A DNA stretch of 64,000 nucleotides from Prevotella sp. P2-180 (GCF_002251435.1 NZ_NPJI01000110.1:124001-188000); one strand, 5' to 3'. Shown: positions 26,046 to 35,578, numbered from the stretch's first letter. Numbers and translations are program-made. Notes: generated by a model not told the origin, from the sequence alone.

Positions 26046-27131
26046 ATGGAAAAAATAATCCTAACAGGCGACCGTCCGACAGGTAAACTGCATTTGGGAC
26101 ACTATATTGGCTCTCTGCGCCGGAGAGTGGAATTGCAGAACGCTGGAGACTTCAGCAAGATGTTTGTCTTTATGGCTGACGTACAGGCATTGACCGACAA
26201 TGCCGACAATCCTGAGAAAATCAGACAGAACATCATTGAGGTGGCTCTCGACTATCTTGCTGCCGGACTTGACCCCGAAAAGTGCGTGCTGTTTATACAA
26301 AGCCAAATACCAGAGTTGGCAGAGCTTACAACATACCTGATGAACCTCATCACCGTGAGCCGCGTACAGCGTAACCCTACAGTGAAGACCGAGATAAAGA
26401 TGCGTAATTTCGAGGCAAACATTCCTCTTGGCTTCTTCTGCTATCCAGTGAGTCAGGCTGCCGACATCACTCTCTTCAAGGCAACCACAGTGCCTGCCGG
26501 CGAAGACCAGGAACCGATGCTTGAAGTGACAAGGGAATTAGTGCGCCGCTTCAACCAAACCTATGCTCCCGTGCTTGTGGAACCGGAGATAATGCTGCCC
26601 GAAAACGCAACGGCACGCCGACTTCCCGGCACCGACGGAAAGGAGAAAATGAGCAAGAGCCTTGGCAACTGTATCTATCTCTCCGACTCGGAGAAGGAAG
26701 TGTGGAAGAAGGTGAAGAAGATGTCGAACGGAGCCCCAAGAATGTCGATGGACGAACCGGGTAACCTTGAGGGCAATGCTGTGTTCACCTATCTCGAAGC
26801 ATTCAGCACCGACGAGGATTTCGCAGCCTTCTGGCCTGAATATAAGAACTTGGAGGAGTTGAAGGAACATTACGTTCGTGGAGGTATTGGCGACGGCACT
26901 TGCAAGAAATTCCTCAACGAGGTGCTGAACAAGTTCCTTGAACCAATGCGACAGCGCAGACATGAGTTTGAGCAGGACATACCCGAAATTTATAACATCT
27001 TGAAAAAGGGAACAGAACGTGCCCGCGAAACCGCAGCTCAAACGATGGATGAAGTGCGCAAAGCGATGCAGATAAACTATTTCGACGACATCGACTTGAT
27101 AAACAGTCAGGCGGAGAAATATAGGAAATAG
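26046..27131 (+). CDS. trpS: tryptophanyl-tRNA synthetase
   Basis: A 361-residue class I aminoacyl-tRNA synthetase that charges tRNA-Trp in the cytoplasm. The HIGH-type motif GKLHLGHYIGSL (residues ~14-25) and the KMSKS motif GKEKMSKSLGN (near residue 200) are intact, with GEDQEPMLEVTREL between them. Length is normal for bacterial TrpRS, slightly longer at the C-terminus. It is a single-gene unit with its own promoter at 26006-26013. No leader attenuator was recognised. Confidence 0.96.
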   Translation: MEKIILTGDRPTGKLHLGHYIGSLRRRVELQNAGDFSKMFVFMADVQALTDNADNPEKIRQNIIEVALDYLAAGLDPEKCVLFIQSQIPELAELTTYLMNLITVSRVQRNPTVKTEIKMRNFEANIPLGFFCYPVSQAADITLFKATTVPAGEDQEPMLEVTRELVRRFNQTYAPVLVEPEIMLPENATARRLPGTDGKEKMSKSLGNCIYLSDSEKEVWKKVKKMSNGAPRMSMDEPGNLEGNAVFTYLEAFSTDEDFAAFWPEYKNLEELKEHYVRGGIGDGTCKKFLNEVLNKFLEPMRQRRHEFEQDIPEIYNILKKGTERARETAAQTMDEVRKAMQINYFDDIDLINSQAEKYRK

Positions 27132-27230
27132 GGTCAGCGAGTCATGGCGGGCCAGCGGACCATAGGGCCATAGGGACAAAACATTAAGCATTTTTGTCAA
27201 ATATGCAAGTCCCGATTTAAAATAATGGAG

Positions 27231-27238
27231 TAATTTTG
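27231..27238 (+). promoter_or_regulatory. -7 box of the GH2 gene
   Basis: TAATTTTG, 33 bases before the ATG at 27271. Confidence 0.55.
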
Positions 27239-27270
27239 CATTATCATTTAAAATACAACTTATTATAACA

Positions 27271-29691
27271 ATGGTAAAGAAAAGGACTTTATTATCAATA
27301 GCAATCGCTGTTACGCTCCTGCAATCGCCTGTGTATGCACAGTCTGACAGAAAAGTGACAAACATCAACCGCGGATGGCTTTTCCGACAGGGTGAATCGT
27401 CTTCGGCCATTACAACCGAAAAGGCTAAGGCTGAGGGATGGAAAGAGGTGAACTTGCCTCATGACTTCCAGATAGAACAACCATGGGTGGCTCCGGCTGC
27501 CGACGAGAAAGCTAATACCAGCGACGCCGGGGCGAACATCAAAAGCCGCCTATCGGCAAGAGGATTCAAGGAAATGGGCTCGGGATGGTACGTAAAGGCT
27601 TTCACCCCGTCAAAAGAAGATAAGGGAAAGCGGGTGGTGATTGACTTCCAGGGTATTATGTATCTTGGCGACGTATATCTCAACGGAAAGAAAATTGGAG
27701 GCACAGACTACGGATATGTGGGCTTTGAAATCGACATTACCGACAAACTGCGCTATGGAGAGGAAAACACGATTGCCGTGTATTCCAACACCGCAAACCC
27801 AAGAGACTCGCGCTGGTATACAGGAGGCGGACTGTTTCGTGATGTCAACATCGTGTATACCGACCCGCAACTATACTTCAACCGCCATCCGCTCAATATC
27901 TCCACTCGGGAAAACAAATATGTGGACATGACTGTTGACGTGCAGTGCAAAACAAAGCAGAACACCATAACCATGCAGGTGACAATAACATCGCCAGACG
28001 GTACTGTGGTGAGCGACCGCAAACACGAACTGAAACGAGTACGAAACTACAAATTCGGACAGGAATTTGCTCTGCCAGCAGTTGAAATAGTTGACCCGCA
28101 ACTGTGGGACTGCGAGAATCCTAACCTCTATACTGCCACTGTCAGGCTCATACGCGAAGACGGCACAGTGAGCGACGAGATAACAAAGCGGTTTGGAATA
28201 CGCGACGTGGCTCTGCTACCTGGCAAGGGATTGCTCCTCAACGGGAAGAAAGTGCTGCTCAAAGGCTATGCCAACCACCATACACTCGGTGCTCTCGGAG
28301 CTGCCGCCTATCCTCGTGCCATGGAGAAACGCATAAAGCTGATGAAAGACTTCGGCATGAACCACATACGCACCTCGCACAATCCATACTCTGAATCGTT
28401 TCTCGACCTATGCGACGAAAATGGCATACTCGTTGTGGATGAGCTATACGACAAATGGAACGACCAATATGTGGGCGGCGGAAGAGCACATTTCGCCAAC
28501 CTGTGGATGGACCATGTGGCAGAGTTCATAAAGCGCGACAGATGCCATCCATGCGTGGTGCTGTGGTCGATGGGCAACGAGCTGCAGTCATATAACGACA
28601 CTCCGTTCAACGACTGGGGTGTGACGCAATACAAACTTATGAAGACCCTCATACAGAGATACGACACCACACGTAAGGTGACTGTGGCCATGCATCCCCG
28701 CTACCGCAACTGGGAGACCGACTCCCTGCCTTGCGACCTTGCCAAGGTGACTGATATTCAGGCGTATAATTATAGGTATATGTATTTCCCCGGCGACGGC
28801 AAGCGATTCCCGTGGATGAACTTCTACCAAAGCGAGGCCTCTGTGGCTGCCATGGGAGAAAACTTCTTTGGAATGGAACTCGACAAGGTGATAGGACTGG
28901 CATACTGGGGAGCCATCGACTATCTCGGAGAAAGCCAGGGATGGCCGGCCAAGGGATGGGCTCAGGGCGTGTTTGATATTGCCCTCGAACCAAAGCCTAA
29001 GGCTTATTACATGCGCTCGTTCTTCAAGCCCGAGGAGCCTGTGGTGCATATTGCAGTTACCGAGTCGACAGAAAGCGTCATGTGGAACGGTGTGCAGACT
29101 GGCAACGACGGACAGAGCGACCACTGGAACCGCACTCCCGGAACAAAACTCTCGCTCACCACATATACCAATGCCGACGAGGTGGAACTGCTGGTGAATG
29201 GGAAGAGCTACGGCACTAAGAAGAACGACAAGGGCAACGCCAAGATGCGCAACCAGATACGATGGGAAAATGTGGTGTATCAGAACGGTAACTGCGAAGC
29301 CATTGCACGCACCAACGGTAAGATAGTGGCCCGCCACAAGATTGAGACCACTGGCAAGGCTGTGGCTTTGAAGTTGGCTGCCGACAACGACAATTGGCTT
29401 GCCGACGGCATGGACCTGCAGCACATACGTGTGACTGCCGTGGACAGCAAGGGCAGACGAGTGAGCAATGCTGTGGCTGATGTCTCAGTGAAGGTGGATG
29501 GAGAGGCAAGCATCGTTGCCATGAGCAATGGTAATATCAAGACCGACGAACTCAGTGTCACTGACCATCAGAAGCTCTTCAACGGCTCGTGTCTCGCCAT
29601 AATACGTTCAGGCCAGACACCTTCTCCTGTCACAGTCACCGTTTCCGCTTCAGGCTTCAAGACGGCAAAGATAAAGCTGTCTACGAAATAA
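27271..29691 (+). CDS. glycoside hydrolase family 2, beta-galactosidase-like, exported
   Basis: An 806-residue protein with signal peptide (MVKKRTLLSIAIAVTLLQSPVYAQ). Domains in order: GH2 sugar-binding (INRGWLFRQGE to ~200, with RWYTGGGLFRDV), immunoglobulin-like GH2 domain (~210-320), TIM barrel (KGYANHHTLGALGAA, RTSHNPYSESFLDLCDENGILVVDE), the acid/base Glu in VLWSMGNELQ, and C-terminal beta domains (DEVELLVNGKSYGTKK). The nucleophile should lie near residues 520-530 (QSEASV) but was not fixed. It would cleave beta-linked terminal sugars in the periplasm or outside. No SusCD pair is adjacent. Confidence 0.9.
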   Translation: MVKKRTLLSIAIAVTLLQSPVYAQSDRKVTNINRGWLFRQGESSSAITTEKAKAEGWKEVNLPHDFQIEQPWVAPAADEKANTSDAGANIKSRLSARGFKEMGSGWYVKAFTPSKEDKGKRVVIDFQGIMYLGDVYLNGKKIGGTDYGYVGFEIDITDKLRYGEENTIAVYSNTANPRDSRWYTGGGLFRDVNIVYTDPQLYFNRHPLNISTRENKYVDMTVDVQCKTKQNTITMQVTITSPDGTVVSDRKHELKRVRNYKFGQEFALPAVEIVDPQLWDCENPNLYTATVRLIREDGTVSDEITKRFGIRDVALLPGKGLLLNGKKVLLKGYANHHTLGALGAAAYPRAMEKRIKLMKDFGMNHIRTSHNPYSESFLDLCDENGILVVDELYDKWNDQYVGGGRAHFANLWMDHVAEFIKRDRCHPCVVLWSMGNELQSYNDTPFNDWGVTQYKLMKTLIQRYDTTRKVTVAMHPRYRNWETDSLPCDLAKVTDIQAYNYRYMYFPGDGKRFPWMNFYQSEASVAAMGENFFGMELDKVIGLAYWGAIDYLGESQGWPAKGWAQGVFDIALEPKPKAYYMRSFFKPEEPVVHIAVTESTESVMWNGVQTGNDGQSDHWNRTPGTKLSLTTYTNADEVELLVNGKSYGTKKNDKGNAKMRNQIRWENVVYQNGNCEAIARTNGKIVARHKIETTGKAVALKLAADNDNWLADGMDLQHIRVTAVDSKGRRVSNAVADVSVKVDGEASIVAMSNGNIKTDELSVTDHQKLFNGSCLAIIRSGQTPSPVTVTVSASGFKTAKIKLSTK

Positions 29692-29711
29692 TTTTTATTT
29701 TTATCTATCAT

Positions 29712-29765
29712 CTGTCACCATATTATTATAATTATCTGATATATAGGTATTTAGTATGGTGACAG
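29712..29765. repeat. inverted repeat with CTGTCACC/GGTGACAG arms
   Basis: Arms TCTGTCACCATA and TATGGTGACAGA enclose about 30 A+T-rich bases. The same 8-base word recurs in the adjoining terminator and again at 32363-32370 and 32417-32424, on the far side of the VirE/DUF6078-like pair. Confidence 0.7.
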
Positions 29766-29804
29766 AAGGGTGACAGACGATTTTGTCTGTCACCCTTCTT
29801 TTTT
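29766..29804 (+). terminator. intrinsic terminator after GH2
   Basis: A perfect 13-bp stem (AAGGGTGACAGAC / GTCTGTCACCCTT) with a six-base loop is followed by CTTTTTT on the plus strand. The VirE-type gene on the minus strand ends inside the stem, so one structure serves both ends. Confidence 0.85.
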
Positions 29805-31613
29805 GCGGAATTTCACATAGTAGGCGGTGCCCGACTTGACGTGAACTTTCTGAATATCAGGTACATTGGAGAGATAACGGCCGAAGGTGGTTATGCTCTC
29901 AGTCACTGCCGTGGCTCCGGCTCGCTTGCGTATGTAGTCGTATATTTCCGATGCTGTGAGCTTCATTGCGTCGGGGTCGTCGGGCGATGTTGTGTCGAAA
30001 TAGTCGTTGAAATACATGTCGGCACTGCTTAGTAGGGCATACTTTCGGTTGTGTGCCATCACCTGCTCAATGTCAGCGTCGTTGAACCATCTGCGCTCAT
30101 TGTTTCTCACTGCAGCTACTGCTTGGGCATAGAGTTGCTCGTAGTTGATGGGCTTGTCGGTGTCGATGGGACTTGTGACGTTTACCACGAAGAAACGGCG
30201 TGAGCCTGAAGGGTCGCTGAGCACATCGGTCATGTTCGACGTCGCTATGAACGAGGCACGCCTGCGCTCTGATTCCACACGGCGCGAATAAGGTCGCTTG
30301 AGCGAAATGCTGGCAAGTTGAATGGTGTTTTTCAGAAATCCCTCCTGCGTCTTCTTCGATATGCTGTTGAATTCGTCTATGTTTATCAGAAGGAAGTCCA
30401 CCATCGACTGCATCACCAGCTTCTGGTTGTCGAACTTCAGGTTGTCGAGATAGCCCCAACGTAACTCTGGCGGCAGGAGTTGTCGGCAGAATGTGGATTT
30501 GTGGTAGCTTTGCGGAGCAACAAGAAGCGGGACGATGCTGTTGCCATACTTGTGGTTGTAGCCCATCCACTGCGCCACCATGCCGTAGAACCACATCCTG
30601 AACCACTTTTTCCACTGCTTCAGGTCGGTCTTGACCCTGTCGGCAAGGTCGCCGATGTGGTCGTGGCCGTCCCATTTGTACGACATGTTGAAGATGTATT
30701 CGTCCACTGGGTCAACAGCTCTTATGCGCGACGAGTTTAGGTAAGTCATCACGTCCTTCGGTCGGGCTTCGATGTCAGCCTCGCGAGCGTCCAACGACAG
30801 TCCGTTGACAAAGCGCAAGTCTATAGGTCTCCATCCCCAATATGGCTTCTCTTTCTCGAGATATTCAGTAGCCCCTCTCACGGTGTTGTAGCGGAAATCG
30901 TATTTCTTTGCAAGGAAAGAAATCAGTGCGCTGACATCGTTGTCGTCGATACTTAGTGCCGTTTCTGTCTGCGGCATTGGTGCCAGTTCCACGCCATCCA
31001 CATTCAGCGGTGTTGGCTTTTCAATCAGCAGCGGCGACTCGTCGGCGCTGATGCGGCAGCTTGCCATCACCGGCGACGACCCGTCGTTGATGCCCGAAGG
31101 AACCACCGCCACATTGAGCAACGACGAATATATGGCGGAAGCCGCATGGTAAGCCTTGCGAAAGAACAGGTCCATCTCCGTCTCGTTGCCAAGGCGTGAC
31201 TCTTCGGGCAGTGTCACCTGTACGATTATCTTCAGCGTCCGTCCGCTCGACCCTACGAAGGCTGCCATCGTCGAAGGCAAAATCCTCGCCACCTGCTTCA
31301 GTTGTCCAAGACGTTCCTCCTCAATTATTGGTCCTGCCGAAAGTAGTAACATGTCGGTATAGTTGGCAACCACGAGTGCTCCGTTGTCCGACTTTTTCAG
31401 CCATGCCGACGCATAAACGCGATGTAGCAGTTCGTGCTTGTCGAGCATATAGCGGCCGTTGCTTTTCACTTTATGGCGAAGCGCGGCAATCTCGTTGCTG
31501 TCAACATTAGCCTTCAGCCTGTCCATCAGTTTGCGCAACGTAATGGGCGACACCCTCCGTTGTTGCTTCTTGTCTATCCTGACCATTGTCAGTCGGTTGT
31601 TCTGTATATTCAT
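29790..31613 (-). CDS. BT4734/VirE-type P-loop ATPase
   Basis: A 607-residue protein. The N-terminal ~200 residues resemble the BT4734-like (VirE N-terminal) primase-related domain. The middle is a virulence-associated E ATPase with a variant P-loop (APQSYHKSTFCRQLLP), Walker B LLINIDEFN and ATSNMTD. The C-terminal region (TASEIYDYIRKRAG, then GTAYYVKFRKKEG) resembles DUF3874. Such proteins are found on Bacteroidales mobile or phage-like DNA and are thought to act in replication. MVRIDKKQQ, nine residues in, is an alternative start. It is flanked upstream by a striking tandem repeat. Confidence 0.82.
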   Translation of the reverse strand: MNIQNNRLTMVRIDKKQQRRVSPITLRKLMDRLKANVDSNEIAALRHKVKSNGRYMLDKHELLHRVYASAWLKKSDNGALVVANYTDMLLLSAGPIIEEERLGQLKQVARILPSTMAAFVGSSGRTLKIIVQVTLPEESRLGNETEMDLFFRKAYHAASAIYSSLLNVAVVPSGINDGSSPVMASCRISADESPLLIEKPTPLNVDGVELAPMPQTETALSIDDNDVSALISFLAKKYDFRYNTVRGATEYLEKEKPYWGWRPIDLRFVNGLSLDAREADIEARPKDVMTYLNSSRIRAVDPVDEYIFNMSYKWDGHDHIGDLADRVKTDLKQWKKWFRMWFYGMVAQWMGYNHKYGNSIVPLLVAPQSYHKSTFCRQLLPPELRWGYLDNLKFDNQKLVMQSMVDFLLINIDEFNSISKKTQEGFLKNTIQLASISLKRPYSRRVESERRRASFIATSNMTDVLSDPSGSRRFFVVNVTSPIDTDKPINYEQLYAQAVAAVRNNERRWFNDADIEQVMAHNRKYALLSSADMYFNDYFDTTSPDDPDAMKLTASEIYDYIRKRAGATAVTESITTFGRYLSNVPDIQKVHVKSGTAYYVKFRKKEG

Positions 31614-31654
31614 AAGACTTGTAAACTACATTTGTTTGAAAACTCCCTAACTAC

Positions 31655-31789
31655 TGGTACGACTGTACCACAGTCTTGTATCACGACTGTTCCATAGCTT
31701 GTGGGACGCTCGTTCCATAGTTGTGGTGACGAGTGTTCCACAGTTATGGAACGGTCGTCTCACCAGTTATGGAATGACCGTCCCAACAG
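31655..31789. repeat. six tandem palindromic repeats, 22-23 bases each
   Basis: Six units fit TTrTGGnACGnnCGTnCCAnAG with substitutions. Each is itself a rough inverted repeat (TGGnACG ... CGTnCCA). They fill most of the gap between the DUF6078-like gene and the VirE-type gene. There are no unique spacers, so it is not a CRISPR array. An iteron-like binding array is possible. Confidence 0.75.
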
Positions 31790-31802
31790 CGTTCCTTACG
31801 GA

Positions 31803-32231
31803 TTAATAACTAAGTACGTATTCGTCGAAAAGATTGTCAGTGTCATAGCCATACTTTCTGAACACGGCGGCAATGCGTTTTTGCTGTTCCTCCGAGATGA
31901 GCCTTTCACCGTTTATGCTGCGGTAGTAGCTGCTTCGCCCTCCGAGTATTCCCTTCACGGCACCTTTTATTGTCCCGTAGTGTTTCACCTTGATCTCGTC
32001 GTAGATGTGTGTCGCACCCTTTGCGTACCGCTTTATCACAGCCTCGGAAAACATGTCACATTCGCCGTTCTCCTTCAGCGACGAAGGCATCACAGTGTTT
32101 CCGCATTCCTTTTGGTCGCCCATCATCTCATACGCCAAGTGTTTCACACATTTGTCTGCCCTTGGGCATCCTTCGAGGAAGCACATCGTGATGTTTGTCC
32201 CCAGGTTCTTAATCAATTCTTTATTTACCAT
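31803..32231 (-). CDS. small Cys-containing protein, possibly DUF6078 family
   Basis: A 142-residue protein with an N-terminal Cys cluster (CFLEGCPRADKCVKHLAYEMMG, then ECGNTV) that could bind metal. The central and C-terminal parts are basic and helical (GGRSSYYRSINGERLISEEQQKRIAAVFRKYGYD), compatible with DNA binding. It resembles Bacteroidales proteins annotated DUF6078, but the family name is from memory and uncertain. It precedes the VirE-type gene on the same strand, separated by the tandem repeat, and has a -7 box at 32253-32260. Confidence 0.65.
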   Translation of the reverse strand: MVNKELIKNLGTNITMCFLEGCPRADKCVKHLAYEMMGDQKECGNTVMPSSLKENGECDMFSEAVIKRYAKGATHIYDEIKVKHYGTIKGAVKGILGGRSSYYRSINGERLISEEQQKRIAAVFRKYGYDTDNLFDEYVLSY

Positions 32232-32252
32232 AGATTATAGAGTTTTTTCCTG

Positions 32253-32260
32253 CAAATATA
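32253..32260 (-). promoter_or_regulatory. -7 box of the DUF6078-like gene
   Basis: TATATTTG on the minus strand, 22 bases before the ATG at 32231. Confidence 0.5.
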
Positions 32261-32469
32261 CAACAAAAACAGCGGAAATGCAAGAAAAATGGCAGAAAAA
32301 TTACAATCATCGTAATCAAAAAGCCCTATGATGATGCGGTCTAAACCCCTTTTTCAAAGTCTCTGTCACCACGACGGAAAGTCAACGCGCTTATAAACAG
32401 GTATTTAACAAAATAAGGTGACAGTGACAGACGTTTTGCAACTTTTTATTTTTCTGATTATTCGTACGC

Positions 32470-34068
32470 TCATTGAATCTCTTTGGTCTTAAATCCGTCT
32501 ATCGTGCCTTTCTCCGACGAGAAGTTGATGCCGAGAGCTATCACCTTGCGGCTGTCGGCGGCGTAGGGTTTGGCGTAGCCTTTTTCGTCTATTTGGTTGA
32601 GAGCAGCCTCTGCTGAACCGTTGAGCTTGAACTCAATGATATAGACATGGTCTGGGCATTCGACAACACAGTCGATGCGTCCCTCGCTTGTTTCCTTCTC
32701 TGCCACGGCATTGTAGAAGCCGAGCATCTTCACGATGAGATAGAACGTATATTGGAAATATCGCTCGCACTCTATCTGGTCCTGCTTGCGCTGGAAGCGA
32801 TAAGAGATAGATGATAGAAGGGATGTCATCAGTTTTTCAAACTTGGCGGTGTCGCCTTTTTCCAACGATGTGGTAACATCGATGATCCATGCCGTGGGGG
32901 ATTGGCTTCCTTTGAAATATCCCGACGCTACAGCATCGATAAAACCATTGCGCACCTCTTCGTTTGGGAAATCGAGCTTATAGGTATAAAGCCTTTCGTT
33001 GAAATCTTTTATAGTCAGATAACCGCTCTGATATATCATCGGCAGCGGCTGCTCCACGTCGGCCTTGTAGTCGATAAACTGTGACGCGTCGTAGTATTTG
33101 CCTACCAGTTCGTTGATGTTCTCATTGCAGTGGGCGAGCAGTCGGACGAGATAGGAAGGAGTGCCGGAAGCAAACCAGAAGTTACGTAGTTGGAGCTTGT
33201 TGAAGCAGTTGAGGATGCTGAAGGGGTTGAAGATTTCTATCATTTCATCGCCGAAGTGGTAACCGTCGTATTTCTTTTTCAGCAGTTCCACTGTGTCTTC
33301 GTAACTTCGTCTTAGTTTTGCTGCGAGCTCGTGAATAGGTTCATCGAACACAGAGAGAAGCTCATCTTTGGTGATGCCGCACAGGGCTTCATATTTACCG
33401 CTCATGCTGATGTCGTCGGGCTGGTTGAAACCGCTGAACACGCTTACCTGCGAGAATTTCGTCACGCCGGTGAGCAATACGAACTGCAGGTCCTCGTCGG
33501 CATCCTTGAAGACCCCGTAGAATCCCCTCAGTAAGTTGCGGTTGTAGTCTTCAAGTTTTATCCTGTTGCCCTCGCTGTCGGTGACGTAATAGTCGAGTTC
33601 GAGAACGTCGAGCATCGGTTTGTCATATTCATCGACAAGCACAACAGCCCTTCGTCCCGTTTTTTTACGGGCTTCCTTGAGAATATTCCTAAACCTAAGA
33701 CCATAATCCTGAAGTCCTGTGTCTATTTGATATTCCTTCTCAAAGTCAGACATATACTTGCATAATAATTCATCGAGAGTCCCATGCTTGGTGAAATTGG
33801 AAGCACCGAACGAGATATGAAACACAGGATATTCCGCCCATTCCGTCTCAAGCTTGTCTATGGCAAGTCCTTTGAACAGGTCTTTCTTTCCCTGGAAATA
33901 CGATTTCAGAGTAGATATGAGCAAGCTCTTCCCGAACCTCCTTGGACGGCTCAGGAAGTAAATCTTTCCTTCTTTAACGAGCTTATACACCAAGTCCGTC
34001 TTGTCAACATACACATATCCGTCCTCGATAATTTGGTCGAACGACTGTATTCCTATAGGGTACTTCAT
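32470..34068 (-). CDS. AAA-ATPase-like protein with PD-(D/E)XK nuclease domain (third full copy)
   Basis: A 532-residue protein starting MKYPIGIQSFDQII; the longer upstream reading is rejected because the -7 box lies at 34093-34100. The P-loop RPRRFGKS is at residues 41-48, Walker B is AVVLVDEYDKPMLD, and the nuclease-type segment GRIDCVVECPDHVYIIEFKL is near residue 470. It is a close paralogue of the gene at 690-2285, and its promoter region resembles that of the partial copy at 1-422. Mobility or repeated acquisition of this family in the genome is likely; the function is unknown. Confidence 0.9.
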   Translation of the reverse strand: MKYPIGIQSFDQIIEDGYVYVDKTDLVYKLVKEGKIYFLSRPRRFGKSLLISTLKSYFQGKKDLFKGLAIDKLETEWAEYPVFHISFGASNFTKHGTLDELLCKYMSDFEKEYQIDTGLQDYGLRFRNILKEARKKTGRRAVVLVDEYDKPMLDVLELDYYVTDSEGNRIKLEDYNRNLLRGFYGVFKDADEDLQFVLLTGVTKFSQVSVFSGFNQPDDISMSGKYEALCGITKDELLSVFDEPIHELAAKLRRSYEDTVELLKKKYDGYHFGDEMIEIFNPFSILNCFNKLQLRNFWFASGTPSYLVRLLAHCNENINELVGKYYDASQFIDYKADVEQPLPMIYQSGYLTIKDFNERLYTYKLDFPNEEVRNGFIDAVASGYFKGSQSPTAWIIDVTTSLEKGDTAKFEKLMTSLLSSISYRFQRKQDQIECERYFQYTFYLIVKMLGFYNAVAEKETSEGRIDCVVECPDHVYIIEFKLNGSAEAALNQIDEKGYAKPYAADSRKVIALGINFSSEKGTIDGFKTKEIQ

Positions 34069-34092
34069 AACCATGAGATTTTTATTTGTCGG

Positions 34093-34100
34093 CAAAGATA
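34093..34100 (-). promoter_or_regulatory. -7 box of the third AAA/PD-(D/E)XK gene
   Basis: TATCTTTG on the minus strand, 25 bases before the ATG at 34068, in a context like that at 449-456. Confidence 0.6.
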
Positions 34101-34199
34101 CATCAATAGTTTCATTTCTGCAAGGATTTTCCAAACATTTTGAGATAATTCCCCGATTATTAACAAACCCGGGACAGAGCGGTCGGGACAGGGGACATC

Positions 34200-34217
34200 G
34201 GGACAGGGGACAGGTCA
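34200..34217. repeat. left arm of 18-bp perfect inverted repeat
   Basis: GGGACAGGGGACAGGTCA; its exact reverse complement lies at 35701-35718. The pair brackets about 1.5 kb containing a single ATPase gene and its promoter. Confidence 0.8.
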
Positions 34218-34405
34218 TATCATTTCTTGGGTACTATCGCTCTTCAACTCATTCTGTTCACCCATTAGCAAGTTTCGTAAGAATATTTCTTTTCGGTGTC
34301 AAACTTTTTGAGGCGAGGGTCTAACGGTACAGGGAGAAATAAAATCCCTGTGTCTCTGTGACTCTATGTATAATAAAAAAAGTCGTGCCCCTGTGTAAAG
34401 GGAAT

Positions 34406-35560
34406 CTAATTTGGGGAAAAGACTCTTTCTCTTAGCCATAGCGACAGGATGGGGTCGCACATCTCTATTCTCTTGGCGGCCACCGTCATGATTAGGTCTT
34501 TTTCGGTTAGGGACTTTTTTAATCTTGTAATATTTGCCGCAGTGCCAAGATGGTATTTGCTGAGGACTGCTGATTGGGTAAAGCCCGTGTTGACGCCCTC
34601 AATTATCGCCCTAAGGAAATTCATTTGATATGACGACAAATCTTCTGTTTGCTGTATAAACAATGGCTCGCATGAATCAAGCAGTTTATTTACTGCATAT
34701 CTTAAGTCTTCTTCGGTTGCCGTGTCTTGAGTTTTCAGCCATACAAACCACGCCAACTGCTGAACGTATGAAGAGTATCTGTCGGTGAGTTTGCAAATCT
34801 CCTTGGCAATGCTTTCCGAGATATGCTTGCCCGTAGCCTCAAATCTTGCGCATATAAACTTCACCCAATCCTCTTCGGAGATTTTCTGCAGGTAAATTAT
34901 ATCACCAAAGCGGTAGAATGGGTAGCTGTGATTCTGGAACATTGTTTCCATAATGTGTTTCTTGCTTCCGTAAAGACAATAGGACACTCGTTTTTGCAGT
35001 TGCCATACACTTCGGAGCTTCTTTTGGAATGTCAAGGAGTCCTGAAAGTTGCCTATCTGCTGAAACTCGTCGATACACACGACTATCCTATATCCTTTTT
35101 CCTCTGCGATTTTCTCAGGCAATGCCAAAACATCTTCTGTCGTGGTGTTTGATGCATTATATTCCAGTGTTACCGAAAAATCATTTAATGGGTCTTGGCC
35201 AAAGCTAATCTTAGGTACAAATCGGCTTAGAAAGACCTTGGCATTCTCAATCCACTCCTCCCAGCGGTTAGATGTAGCCCTTACAACTGCTGTGGCAAAT
35301 GAGTTGATGAAATCATACTCAGAACGGCAACTAAAGGCATCAATGCGTGCAATTCTGACTTCAGAACCGTCTGTCAATGAGCATACTTTATCCACCAAAG
35401 ATGTTTTTCCCATACGGCGTGGAGAAATAAGAATAGTATTCACGCCATATTTAAAATTCATCTTCAATCTTTCTGTTTCGTCTCTACGGTCGGTAAATGT
35501 TTCGCCTTCCACTCTAACTCCAAAGACAAATGGAGCTTCATCATTCCTTCTATTTGTCAT
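34406..35560 (-). CDS. P-loop ATPase of the archaeal-type AAA family
   Basis: A 384-residue protein. The start MTNRRNDEAPF at 35560 is chosen because the alternative ATG at 35581 overlaps the -7 box. Walker A is ISPRRMGKTSL (near residue 50) and Walker B VVCIDEFQQIGN. A C-terminal winged-helix-like part (NTGFTQSAVLSKYHLGTAANITRLKKSLTEKDLI) is typical of this family of ATP-binding proteins with a DNA-binding tail. No partner gene lies next to it. Its cassette is bounded by an 18-bp inverted repeat and has paired palindromes in front of the promoter. The role is unknown. Confidence 0.85.
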   Translation of the reverse strand: MTNRRNDEAPFVFGVRVEGETFTDRRDETERLKMNFKYGVNTILISPRRMGKTSLVDKVCSLTDGSEVRIARIDAFSCRSEYDFINSFATAVVRATSNRWEEWIENAKVFLSRFVPKISFGQDPLNDFSVTLEYNASNTTTEDVLALPEKIAEEKGYRIVVCIDEFQQIGNFQDSLTFQKKLRSVWQLQKRVSYCLYGSKKHIMETMFQNHSYPFYRFGDIIYLQKISEEDWVKFICARFEATGKHISESIAKEICKLTDRYSSYVQQLAWFVWLKTQDTATEEDLRYAVNKLLDSCEPLFIQQTEDLSSYQMNFLRAIIEGVNTGFTQSAVLSKYHLGTAANITRLKKSLTEKDLIMTVAAKRIEMCDPILSLWLRERVFSPN

Positions 35561-35578
35561 AATGCCATTTTTTGGCTG

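Larger units (their letters stand above)
34069..34405. other. intergenic region with GGGACAGGGG repeats
   Basis: No gene is seen. It holds the promoter of the AAA/PD-(D/E)XK gene, tandem words of the type GGGACAGGGGACA at about 34172-34215, and then A+T-rich sequence up to the ATPase stop. Confidence 0.6.

Noticed and set aside
26538..27410. Minus-strand ORF (290 codons) across trpS and the GH2 start
   Set aside because: Covers the catalytic region of trpS and a promoter; no recognisable protein features.
28588..29424. Minus-strand ORF (278 codons) inside the GH2 gene
   Set aside because: Antisense shadow with biased His/Val/Leu composition and no family similarity.
31655..31789. CRISPR-like array
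   Set aside because: Units follow directly on each other without unique spacers and are diverged; no cas gene is near.
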